From: CAYYWP01 sp964475125
GTDB lineage: Bacteria; Desulfobacterota; Binatia; HRBIN30; CADEER01
Reading direction: 5' to 3'
DNA: 8,851 bases
NCBI GenBank assembly: GCA_964475125.1
Contig: CAYYWP010000199.1
Span: 1-8,851, forward strand
The translations under genes were made by a program, and so were the position numbers. The notes under the pieces are model-generated. The model saw nothing but the letters and a program-made list of their open reading frames with translations. It was not told the DNA's origin and did no database searches. Position 1 is the stretch's first letter. Each line of letters begins with the position of its first letter. Of this stretch, positions 1-5,924 are shown one piece after another.

Positions 1-83
1 AGGGCGGCGTTCTTCACCGCCGTGCCGGCCGCCGCCAGCGCCAGCGCCGCGGTGCGCGCCTCGCGGCACAGCGCCGTCACCAT
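1..83 (-). CDS. proA: Gamma-glutamyl phosphate reductase (ProA), N-terminal fragment
   Basis: Only the first 27 codons lie in the window; the rest runs off the left edge. ProA reduces gamma-glutamyl phosphate to glutamate-5-semialdehyde with NADPH in cytoplasmic proline synthesis. The peptide has the pattern of the ProA N-terminal helix, where an Ala/Arg-rich stretch (REARTAALAL) leads into a TAVKNAAL segment, much like the 'STAQKNAAL' of many ProA proteins. The start is taken at the ATG complementary to 81-83. A GTG complementary to 99-101 is an in-frame alternative, and the frame is closed by a TAG further upstream. No strong Shine-Dalgarno is visible, so the start is uncertain. It is divergent from the MFS gene. 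The identification rests on a short peptide and should be treated as probable, not proven. Confidence 0.5.
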   Translation of the reverse strand, partial: MVTALCREARTAALALAAAGTAVKNAA

Positions 84-107
84 GCTGTCGATCGACGTCA
101 CCGCGCC

Positions 108-136
108 GGTATACAAACGGCCAGCCGCGCGTTCAA
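108..136 (-). promoter_or_regulatory. Candidate sigma-70 promoter for the leftward gene
   Basis: On the minus strand TTGAAC (complement of 131-136) is followed after exactly 17 bases by TATACC (complement of 108-113). Each hexamer matches 4 of 6 consensus bases. The predicted transcription start near 101 leaves a leader of about 18 bases before the ATG at 83. This is pattern matching in a GC-rich genome, where AT-rich hexamers are rare enough to be suggestive but not conclusive. Confidence 0.3.
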
Positions 137-190
137 CATTGGACGGCGCCGGCGCGAATCGCTACGAGCGGCGCAGCCACCGTGCCGCCG

Positions 191-1534
191 ATGTCCGCTC
201 CGCGCCTCACCCCGTTTCGCCAGGCCGTCTTCGCCCTCGGCGATCTGACGATCAACACCGCGCTGGCCTCGCTGACGCTCCTGTACGCGGCGTTCTTTCT
301 CACCCAGGTGGCCGGACTGCGACCGGCCCTGGCCGGCTTGGTGCCGCTCACCGGCCGCGTCGTCGACGCCATCACCGATCCGATCATGGGCTGGATCTCG
401 GATCGCACGCGCTGGCGCGCCGGTCGCCGCCGGCCCTACTTGCTCATCGCCGCGCTGCCGTTCGGCCTCAGCTTCGCGGCGCTGTGGGCCGATCTGCCAG
501 GCACCGGGCAGGCGGGGCGCTTCGCCTACTACGCCACCATGTACTGCCTGCTGTCGTTGTCGATGACGGCGCTGGCGATTCCCTACCTGGCCTTGGTGCC
601 CGAGATGGCGGTCGACTACGACGAGCGCACCTCGCTCAACACCTACCGCAACGCCGGGGCGCTGCTCGGCATCTTCGTCGCCGTCGGCATCCGGCCACTG
701 GCCGAAGCCTGCGGCGGCGGGGCGCTGGGCTATGCGGCCGCCGGAGCGATCGTCGGCGCCGGGTTGGTCGTGCCCTGGCCGCTGGTCTACCGCGCCTCGT
801 TCGAACGCGGCGAGTTTCGCCGCCGCTCCGCCGCCAGCGCCATGCTGCCGGAGTTGCGCCGGATCGCGCGCCACCGCACCTTCAGCCGGCTGACGGCCGC
901 GTTCTTGAGCGGGCGCATCGCCATGGATCTGATCGGCACCCTGCTCATTCTCTACGTCAGCTTCTGGATCGGTCGCGCGGCGGCGTTCGAGCTGCTCATG
1001 GGGCTCTTCCTGCTCAGCGTCATGTTGGCGCTGCCGCTGTGGCTGCGCCTCGCCCGCGGGCGCGACAAGGCGCACATCTTCATCGCCGGCTCGCTCTGGT
1101 GGGCGCTGGCGAGCCCGCTCTTTCTCCTCGCCACGCCCGAGTGGCCGCTGTGGGCGCTGGTCGCCGCCGCCGCCGTGGTCGGGGTCGGCTACGCGGCGGT
1201 CGACGTCATGCCCTGGGCGATGCTCGGCGAAGTGATCGACGAGGACGAGCTGGCCAGCGGCGAGCGCCGCGAGGGGCTCTACAACGGCATCTTCACGTTC
1301 TTGCGCAAGTTGACCGGTGCGGTGGCGGTCTTCCTCACCCTCGGCCTCCTCGACTTGCTCGGGTTTGAGCGCGCAGGCGAGCAATCCGAAAGCGTGCGGC
1401 AGGCGATTCGCTGGCTCACGGCCGCGGCCCCGGCGCTGTTGCTCGCTGCCGGCGCGGCCGCGCTGTGGCGCTACCCGCTCACCCGCGCGGCCCACGCCGC
1501 GATCCGCGCCGAGCTGCTGGCGCGCCGCGGTTGA
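191..1534 (+). CDS. MFS transporter, MelB/GPH-type cation symporter family
   Basis: A 447-residue inner-membrane carrier with about 12 hydrophobic segments, the normal length for the glycoside-pentoside-hexuronide:cation symporter family. The family signature is clear: DAITDPIMGWISDRT at residues 59-73 is followed by basic GRRRP at 78-82. Asp59 and Asp63 match the spacing of the two cation-binding aspartates of MelB (Asp55 and Asp59). A second family pattern, acidic EVIDEDE then GERREGLYNG, lies near residues 345-365. The substrate cannot be told from sequence; many environmental members of this family transport things other than sugars. The ATG at 191 was chosen; an in-frame GTG at 182 adds three residues and neither has a convincing ribosome site. 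The DUF2147 gene starts 62 bases downstream on the same strand, so co-transcription is possible. The leftward proA-like gene is divergent. Confidence 0.85.
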   Translation: MSAPRLTPFRQAVFALGDLTINTALASLTLLYAAFFLTQVAGLRPALAGLVPLTGRVVDAITDPIMGWISDRTRWRAGRRRPYLLIAALPFGLSFAALWADLPGTGQAGRFAYYATMYCLLSLSMTALAIPYLALVPEMAVDYDERTSLNTYRNAGALLGIFVAVGIRPLAEACGGGALGYAAAGAIVGAGLVVPWPLVYRASFERGEFRRRSAASAMLPELRRIARHRTFSRLTAAFLSGRIAMDLIGTLLILYVSFWIGRAAAFELLMGLFLLSVMLALPLWLRLARGRDKAHIFIAGSLWWALASPLFLLATPEWPLWALVAAAAVVGVGYAAVDVMPWAMLGEVIDEDELASGERREGLYNGIFTFLRKLTGAVAVFLTLGLLDLLGFERAGEQSESVRQAIRWLTAAAPALLLAAGAAALWRYPLTRAAHAAIRAELLARRG

Positions 1535-1584
1535 CAGGCGCCGCGGCCTCGCCCAATGAGACGGCGCGATACCGCTCGGTCGGC

Positions 1585-1592
1585 AAGGAGGT
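1585..1592 (+). promoter_or_regulatory. Ribosome binding site fixing the DUF2147 start
   Basis: AAGGAGGT is a near-perfect Shine-Dalgarno, 4 bases before the ATG at 1597 and 10 bases before a second in-frame ATG at 1603. It shows that translation starts here and not further upstream in the same open frame, which would overlap the MFS gene. The signal peptide beginning at this ATG agrees. Confidence 0.8.
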
Positions 1593-1596
1593 CGAG

Positions 1597-2046
1597 ATGC
1601 GCATGGTGATCACTCTGACTGCGGCCGCGCTGCTGGTGGCGACGGCTGGCGCCGCCGTGGCGCAACCGGCGGCCTCGCCGCTCGGCACCTGGTTGGCCGA
1701 CGACGGCAAGAGCCGCGTGCAGATCAGCCCCTGTGGCGACCAGCTCTGCGGTACCGTCACCTGGCTGAAGAACCCGCTCGACGACGCCGGCAAGCCGCAA
1801 GTCGACAAGAACAATCCGGACCCGGCGCTGCGCGGCCGCGCGATCGTCGGGCTGCAGATCCTGCAGGGCCTGGTGAAGGACGACAGCGGGCCCGACCAGT
1901 GGGAGGGCGGCTCGATCTACGACCCCGAGTCCGGCAAGACGTACTCCTGCACGATCGCCCTGCAGGATGCCAACACCCTGCGCGTGCACGGCTACGTCGG
2001 CGTCGCCATGTTCGGCCGCACGCAAGTGTGGACGCGCGTCACCTGA
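1597..2046 (+). CDS. Secreted DUF2147 domain protein
   Basis: A 149-residue exported protein. Residues 1-22 form a Sec signal peptide ending AVA before Gln23. The mature part is a complete DUF2147 domain: G30-TW at the start, the cysteine motif CGDQLCG at 46-52, a D-x-x-NPDPALRGR stretch at 70-81, GLQILQG, the QWEGGSIYDPESGKTY core at 101-116, and the closing HGYVGVAMFGRTQVWTR. The three cysteines (46, 51, 118) would lie in the periplasm; Cys46 and Cys51 could form a disulfide. The family is common in proteobacterial periplasms and its biochemical role is unknown. A strong Shine-Dalgarno sets the start, although ATG 1603, two codons later, is possible. It lies between the MFS and peroxiredoxin genes on the same strand, with 101 bases before the latter. 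Confidence 0.88.
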   Translation: MRMVITLTAAALLVATAGAAVAQPAASPLGTWLADDGKSRVQISPCGDQLCGTVTWLKNPLDDAGKPQVDKNNPDPALRGRAIVGLQILQGLVKDDSGPDQWEGGSIYDPESGKTYSCTIALQDANTLRVHGYVGVAMFGRTQVWTRVT

Positions 2047-2147
2047 TGTCGGCGGAGCGTCCCGTTCGCCCGGCGCCCGTCGAAGGATGAGCGGCGAATT
2101 TCTGGGACAGGACACGAGGCTGCAGGCGCTTCGAGGAGGATCTCGCG

Positions 2148-2621
2148 ATGGCCATAGCGGAAGGCAAGGCGGCGCCGGCGTTCACGCTCCCGGATGCCGA
2201 CGGCAAGCCGGTGTCGCTCAAGGACTTCGCCGGCAAGGATGTGATCCTGTACTTCTACCCGAAGGACGACACCCCCGGTTGCACCAAGGAGGCGTGTGGC
2301 TTCCGCGACGACTGGAAGACGCTGCAGAAAATGGGCGTCGTGGTGCTCGGCGTCTCGGCCGACAGTGCGGCCTCGCACCAGAAGTTCGCCGCCAAGTACA
2401 AGCTCCCCTTCCCGCTGCTCTCGGATGCCGATCGCAAGGTCATGCAGCAGTACGGCGCCTACGGCGAGAAGATGATGTACGGCAAGAAGACCGTCGGCGT
2501 CATCCGCTCGACCGCCTGGATCGGCCCCGACGGCAAGGTGCGCAAGCACTGGGCCCGCGTCGCCAGCGCCGCGGAGCACCCGGCCAAGGTACTGGAGGCG
2601 CTTCGCGGCGGTCGGAGTTAG
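2148..2621 (+). CDS. bcp: Thioredoxin-dependent thiol peroxidase Bcp (atypical 2-Cys peroxiredoxin)
   Basis: A 157-residue cytoplasmic peroxiredoxin of the Bcp/PrxQ group, which reduces hydrogen peroxide and organic or lipid hydroperoxides using thioredoxin. The active-site stretch YPKDDTPGCTKEACGFRD (37-54) carries the peroxidatic Cys45 in PxxxTxxC and a resolving-type Cys50 five residues later, the same numbering as in Escherichia coli Bcp. Thr42, Pro38 and Arg120 fit the conserved catalytic environment. The length is normal for the family and the protein appears intact. The start is supported by GAGGAGGA at 2133-2140, seven bases before the ATG. The upstream DUF2147 gene is close enough for one transcript. 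The TAG stop is followed 19 bases later by a heptad-repeat palindrome that may end the unit. Confidence 0.95.
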   Translation: MAIAEGKAAPAFTLPDADGKPVSLKDFAGKDVILYFYPKDDTPGCTKEACGFRDDWKTLQKMGVVVLGVSADSAASHQKFAAKYKLPFPLLSDADRKVMQQYGAYGEKMMYGKKTVGVIRSTAWIGPDGKVRKHWARVASAAEHPAKVLEALRGGRS

Positions 2622-2640
2622 CTCGGGGCGACCGAAGAAG

Positions 2641-2719
2641 AGAAGGCATAAAGCAAAAGGCAAAAGGCAAAAGTCCCGGAGGGGGGCGGGGCACTTTTGC
2701 TTTTTGCCTTTTGCCTTCT
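2641..2719 (+). repeat. GGCAAAA-heptad palindromic element, copy 1
   Basis: The element begins 19 bases after the bcp stop. The left arm (2641-2674) is A-rich with tandem GGCAAAA heptads. The central 2675-2692 is a G-rich loop (core CGGAGGGGGG, then CGGGGC). The right arm (2693-2719) is the pyrimidine-rich complement. Positions 2653-2674 pair with 2693-2714 over 22 positions including one G-T wobble, after which the arms drift out of register. The left arm is longer than the right. In RNA this would be a long hairpin ending in a pyrimidine-rich run, so a terminator or 3'-end stabiliser role is possible. A small non-autonomous mobile repeat would also fit. Confidence 0.85.
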
Positions 2720-2843
2720 CCTCTTCCTCTCCAATCCGCGCTGGCCGCGGATGGCCGGTGCAGTCGCTCGGCACTCTCCAGTCGCCGACCCCGTAGGTCA
2801 TCGTCTCGAGCGTGTCCATGTCAGGCTTCCTTGTGCGGCGCCG

Positions 2844-2887
2844 GCCGTCGCGGCGCCGGCGCTGGCGCAATTGCCCGCCGCGACGGC
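2844..2887 (+). other. GC-rich stem-loop upstream of the dehydrogenase pair
   Basis: GCCGTCGCGGCG (2844-2855) is an exact inverted repeat of 2876-2887, giving a 12-base-pair stem with a 20-base loop. The loop contains the 8-base palindrome GCAATTGC. The stem ends 21 bases before the ATG of the first dehydrogenase, and no clear Shine-Dalgarno lies between. A GCGGCGCCGG direct repeat (2835-2844 and 2850-2859) overlaps it. It could be a leader structure, a protein-binding site, or chance in very GC-rich DNA. The rest of 2720-2908 shows no supported gene. Confidence 0.4.
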
Positions 2888-2908
2888 GCCGTGCTAGCCG
2901 GGCCGGTG

Positions 2909-3718
2909 ATGGATCCGTTTCGCAACCGCGTCGCGGTGATCACCGGTGGCGCCGGCGGCATCGGCCTGGCGCTGGCCGAGGCCTTCGCCGCGCGCGGCGC
3001 GGCCGTGGTGCTGGCGGATCTCGACGAAGCCGGGCTGGCGCGTGCCGCCGCGGCGCTGGCGCCGCGCGGGGCGGCGGTGCTCACCGTGCCGACTGACGTC
3101 AGCGCGCTGGACAGCGTGCAGGCGCTGGCGGCCGCGGCGCAACGCCGCTTCGGCGCCGTCCACCTGGTGTGCAACAACGCCGGCGTCGCGCTCACCGGCG
3201 AGCTGCACCGCGCCACGCATCGCGACTGGGTCTACACGATGAACGTCAACTTCTGGGGCGTCGTGCACGGCATCGAGACCTTCGTGCCGCTGTTGTTGGC
3301 GCAGGGGCAGGGCGGGCACGTGCTCAACACCGCCTCGATGGCGGGCCTGGTCGGCATGCGCGGCCTCGGCGTCTACAGCGCCTCGAAGTTCGCCGTCGTC
3401 GGCCTCAGCGAGGCGCTGCAGCGCGAGCTGGCGCCGCTCGGCATCGGCGTCAGCGTGTTGTGCCCGATGGTGGTCGACACGCCGATCAACGAGAACTCGG
3501 AGCGCCTGCGCCCGCCGGCGCTGCGCAACCAGGCGCCGCCGGGGCCGCCCGCCGGCCAACTGGCCGGCCCGGTGATCGGCCCGCAGGAGGTGGCGCGCCG
3601 GGTGGTGCGCGGCATCGAGCGCGGCGACCTCTATGTTCTCACCCACGCCGCGCAGCGCGACATCCTGCGCCGGCGGGCGGCCAGGCTCGAGGCGATGTTC
3701 GAGGAGGAACGCTGGTGA
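2909..3718 (+). CDS. Short-chain dehydrogenase/reductase (NAD-type)
   Basis: A 269-residue classical SDR oxidoreductase with a cytoplasmic Rossmann fold. The cofactor motif TGGAGGIG lies at 12-19. Asp37 at the end of the second strand (VVLADLD) normally favours NAD(H) over NADP(H). NNAG is at 89-92, the structural Asn at 114, and the catalytic Ser143, Tyr156 and Lys160 sit in TASM and YSASK. A proline-rich insert (about 202-220) lies in the substrate-loop region and the C-terminal helix is charged. The substrate is not predictable; relatives act on alcohols, ketones and lipid-like compounds. ATG 2909 puts the Rossmann strand at the usual place; GTG at 2906 or 2891 are in-frame alternatives, and the ribosome site is weak. 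The stop overlaps the start of the next dehydrogenase, so the two are almost certainly co-translated. Confidence 0.9.
   Translation: MDPFRNRVAVITGGAGGIGLALAEAFAARGAAVVLADLDEAGLARAAAALAPRGAAVLTVPTDVSALDSVQALAAAAQRRFGAVHLVCNNAGVALTGELHRATHRDWVYTMNVNFWGVVHGIETFVPLLLAQGQGGHVLNTASMAGLVGMRGLGVYSASKFAVVGLSEALQRELAPLGIGVSVLCPMVVDTPINENSERLRPPALRNQAPPGPPAGQLAGPVIGPQEVARRVVRGIERGDLYVLTHAAQRDILRRRAARLEAMFEEERW
3701..3707 (+). promoter_or_regulatory. Ribosome binding site deciding a GTG start
   Basis: GAGGAGG lies inside the end of the upstream dehydrogenase, seven bases before the GTG at 3715. It supports that GTG, which overlaps the preceding TGA as GTGA, as the start of the second dehydrogenase and points to translational coupling. 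Confidence 0.75.
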
Positions 3719-4488
3719 AGGATCTGTTCTCAATCGCAGGCAAGGTCGCCCTGGTGACCGGCGGCTCGCGCGGCATCGGCCTGATGATCGCGCGCGGCTA
3801 CGTCGAGCACGGGGCGACGGTGTACATCTCCTCGCGCAAGCGTGAGGTGTGCGACCAGGTGGCGGCCGAGCTGTCGCGCCTGGGCCCCTGTCATTCGCTG
3901 CCGGCCGATCTGTCGACCGAGGCGGAGTGCCGCCGGCTGGCGGCGGAGCTGGCGCGGCGCGAGCCGGCGCTGCACATCCTGGTCAACAACGCCGGCGCCA
4001 ACTGGGGCGCGCCGTTGGAGGAGTTTCCCGACAGCGCCTGGGACAAGGTGCTCGCCCTCAACCTCAAGAGCATCTTCCACCTGACGCGCGCCTGTCTGCC
4101 GCAGCTCACCGCCGCCGGCACCGCCGCCGATCCGGCGCGGGTGATCAACATCGGCTCGATCGACGGCATCCGCGTGCCGGTGGTGGAGACCTACGCCTAC
4201 TCCTCCAGTAAAGCCGCGCTGCATCACCTGACGCGCGTGCTCGCCGTGCGCCTGGCGCCGCAGCACATCACCGTCAACGCCGTCGCGCCGGGGCCCTTCG
4301 AGAGCAAGATGATGCACGTGACCCTCGAGCGCCTGCGCGACCATATCATCGCCAGCTGCCCGCTCGGCCGCATCGGCGAGCCGGAGGACATGGCCGGCGT
4401 GGCGATCTACCTGGCCTCGCGCGCCGGCGCCTACGTGACCGGCACCGTCATTCCCGTCGACGGCGGGATCACGGTGCGGCCGTCGTGA
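3715..4488 (+). CDS. Short-chain dehydrogenase, RhlG-like 3-oxoacyl reductase
   Basis: A 257-residue SDR starting at GTG. TGGSRGIG lies at 15-22, and the SSRK stretch (39-42) after the second strand carries basic residues, which normally means NADP(H) use. NNAG is at 91-94, Asn116 is conserved, and Ser148, Tyr162 and Lys166 form the catalytic set. The N-terminal KDLFSIAGKVALVTGGSRG, the ARVINIGSIDGIRVP stretch (141-155) and APGPFESKMM near 191-200 resemble RhlG-type NADPH-dependent 3-oxoacyl reductases. The C-terminal VTGTVIPVDGG is the normal FabG-like ending. A role in reducing a beta-keto acyl or related intermediate is therefore likely but not proven. It overlaps the upstream SDR by four bases and has a strong ribosome site. 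A degenerate heptad element follows the stop. Confidence 0.9.
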   Translation: MKDLFSIAGKVALVTGGSRGIGLMIARGYVEHGATVYISSRKREVCDQVAAELSRLGPCHSLPADLSTEAECRRLAAELARREPALHILVNNAGANWGAPLEEFPDSAWDKVLALNLKSIFHLTRACLPQLTAAGTAADPARVINIGSIDGIRVPVVETYAYSSSKAALHHLTRVLAVRLAPQHITVNAVAPGPFESKMMHVTLERLRDHIIASCPLGRIGEPEDMAGVAIYLASRAGAYVTGTVIPVDGGITVRPS

Positions 4489-4527
4489 AGAGAGGACCGT
4501 TTCCGCGCCAGTCCTCGGTCGAGAATC

Positions 4528-4590
4528 GGAAAAGGCAAAAGGCAAAAAGCAAAAGGCAAAAGGCAAAGGTTCGGAAGAGGGCTGGGATTT
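4528..4590 (+). repeat. GGCAAAA-heptad element, copy 2 (left arm only)
   Basis: The element starts 39 bases after the second dehydrogenase stop. Consecutive heptads run from 4528 to about 4568 in the order GGAAAA, GGCAAAA, GGCAAAA, AGCAAAA, GGCAAAA, GGCAAA. A loop-like G-rich part (GTTCGGAAGAGGGCTGGG) follows, close to the loop of the other copies. The T-rich right arm is missing, and the ferredoxin stop codon begins 4 bases beyond. The element lies between two convergent genes. Confidence 0.8.
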
Positions 4591-4594
4591 CGCG

Positions 4595-4789
4595 TCAATC
4601 CTCTTCGATCGACAGGGCCTGGCGCGGGCAGCGGCGCACGGCTTCCTCGACCTTGCTGCGCAACTCCTCCTCCGGGTGCTCGGTCTTCAGCCGCAGCGTA
4701 TCGTCCTCGAGCAGCTCGAAGACTTCCGGACACACCTTCATGCAGATGGCGTTGGCCTCGCAGAGGTCGTAATCGACGCGGATTTTCAT
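4595..4789 (-). CDS. Small ferredoxin, [3Fe-4S] type of cytochrome P450 systems
   Basis: A 64-residue soluble electron carrier. The cluster ligands are Cys10, Cys16, Cys20 and Cys54: C-x2-N-x2-C-x3-C-P near the N-terminus and C-P near the C-terminus. The position that is cysteine in [4Fe-4S] ferredoxins is Asn13 here, the pattern of single-cluster ferredoxins that usually hold [3Fe-4S] and donate electrons to P450 monooxygenases. MKIRVDYDLCEANAIC and the PEVFEL segment (21-26) are typical, as are length and acidity. GGAGGA (complement of 4795-4800) lies six bases before the ATG. The gene follows the lipoprotein gene on the same strand after 58 bases, so a shared transcript is possible. No P450 or ferredoxin reductase is present in the window, so the partner is unknown. 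Confidence 0.9.
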   Translation of the reverse strand: MKIRVDYDLCEANAICMKVCPEVFELLEDDTLRLKTEHPEEELRSKVEEAVRRCPRQALSIEED

Positions 4790-4847
4790 GCGCTTCCTCC
4801 ACCGCCCGACAGCAAGAAGGGGATGCAGACCCCGGCACCGGCTGCTG

Positions 4848-5594
4848 CTACGACCCCTGTGGGATGTACGGCAACCACGCGAGAACCGGCTCGAGGCAGA
4901 CGTCGATGGCTTTTTGGTTTCGCGCTGGGTCGGTGAGGAGTTGCGCCTCCGGGACGGGCTTGAGCTCGTCGTCGAACACCCCCATCTCGATTTGGAAGAT
5001 CGGTTGAATCCCACCGGTATTGAAGAAGACCTCCTGGTCGTCGAAGTCGAGGATCGACACCCAGAGTGACAGCGCGGTGATCCAGCCATGCGGGGCGCCG
5101 AAGGCGTCGGAGACCTCGACGTCGACGCCGTCCCAGCGGGCGAACCCGTTGCTGAACGGTGCGGATACCACGGCGATCGTGGGGTCCAGTAGGGCCTGAC
5201 AACCGAGTTCAGTGCCGACCTGGTGCAACGCCTGACGGCGCACGGTGGTGTAGCGCGCTGCATCGCGCCGACCGGTGTGCGGGTCGAAAGCGCCACCCAG
5301 TTGTTGCGTTGCACGCCGGTACGCTGCCACCGTCTGTTCCGCCGGCACAACGTGGTACTCGCCTCGCTTCAGCCTGTCGACCAGCAGCGCTTCAAACGCT
5401 GCCAACCTTGCGGGCTCGTCGGGCAAGCTCGCCTGCGAGTCGAGCGGCAGGAGACACAGGGCTCGCACCTGGACGCGAAAATCTCCCGCCGCCGGGCGCA
5501 GCGCCGGCACTGGCTTGGGGGTCGTTTGGCAGCCCAGAAGGGCGAGGGCACCGAGGCTCGCCAGCACAGTCCCGCGGGGGCGACGCCGGATCAT
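4848..5594 (-). CDS. Predicted lipoprotein, paralog of the divergent exported protein
   Basis: A 248-residue protein with a lipoprotein signal: basic residues 3-7, a hydrophobic core, and the lipobox LLGC with Cys22 as the lipidated residue. I do not recognise a named family. The mature part opens with a beta-strand-like ALCLLPLD (45-52) and an amphipathic helix followed by GEYHVV (78-83), an order reminiscent of CsgG/LpoB-like envelope lipoproteins, which is only an impression. QLGGAFDPHTG (98-108) and KAIDVCLEP (228-236) recur in the divergent neighbour as QVGGTYDPMTG and KAIDTDLEP at nearly identical positions. The middle part (150-210) is rich in Asp, Trp and Phe. The ATG at 5594 was chosen because it places the lipobox correctly; its ribosome site is weak. 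The ferredoxin gene lies downstream on the same strand. Confidence 0.75.
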   Translation of the reverse strand: MIRRRPRGTVLASLGALALLGCQTTPKPVPALRPAAGDFRVQVRALCLLPLDSQASLPDEPARLAAFEALLVDRLKRGEYHVVPAEQTVAAYRRATQQLGGAFDPHTGRRDAARYTTVRRQALHQVGTELGCQALLDPTIAVVSAPFSNGFARWDGVDVEVSDAFGAPHGWITALSLWVSILDFDDQEVFFNTGGIQPIFQIEMGVFDDELKPVPEAQLLTDPARNQKAIDVCLEPVLAWLPYIPQGS

Positions 5595-5924
5595 GACAAC
5601 CGCCGGATAGACGAGTGCCAGCTGAGTCGCAACCGCTCCACTTGCGTCCCGGGCGTCTCGACCTGCAGAGTAGCGTCGCGGGGTGAAGACGGAGAGCCGC
5701 ATGTTCGGCGAGGCGTCGAAGCAGAAGAGCCAGGCGAGTGTGTGCGGGCCTCGTGCGCTTCGCCGCCTGTGCTTCGACCAACTCGCATTGGAGCCGTCCG
5801 CCGCGCGGGCGTGGCGGGATCGCTGGTGGACCTTGGCAACGACTCCTCGCTGGTCGCCATCGAGGACGGATCGAGCGATCGTCGAGGCCCATCTCGCCGA
5901 GGGCAGCGTGACCGAGGCGCAACC
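5595..5924. other. 330-base divergent intergenic region
   Basis: The stretch separates the two divergent paralogous envelope genes and should hold both promoters. No gene, RNA or clear repeat was recognised. Short open frames exist on both strands, but they lack ribosome sites and recognisable motifs. No confident -35/-10 pair was found. The sequence appears somewhat less GC-rich than the surrounding genes, by eye. Confidence 0.5.

Noticed and set aside
22..1495. Long open frames on both strands across the transporter gene (22-1368 plus, 98-1495 minus)
   Set aside because: They are Arg/Ala/Gly-rich shadow readings of the MFS gene with no motifs; GC-rich coding DNA keeps other frames open.
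1992..2870. Minus-strand open frame of 292 codons covering bcp
   Set aside because: It is antisense to a clear peroxiredoxin gene and is kept open partly by the heptad repeat.
4528..4590. CRISPR array or phased A-tract bend
   Set aside because: Units are 7 bases with no spacers, and the A-tracts recur every 7 bases instead of the roughly 10.5 needed for in-phase bending.
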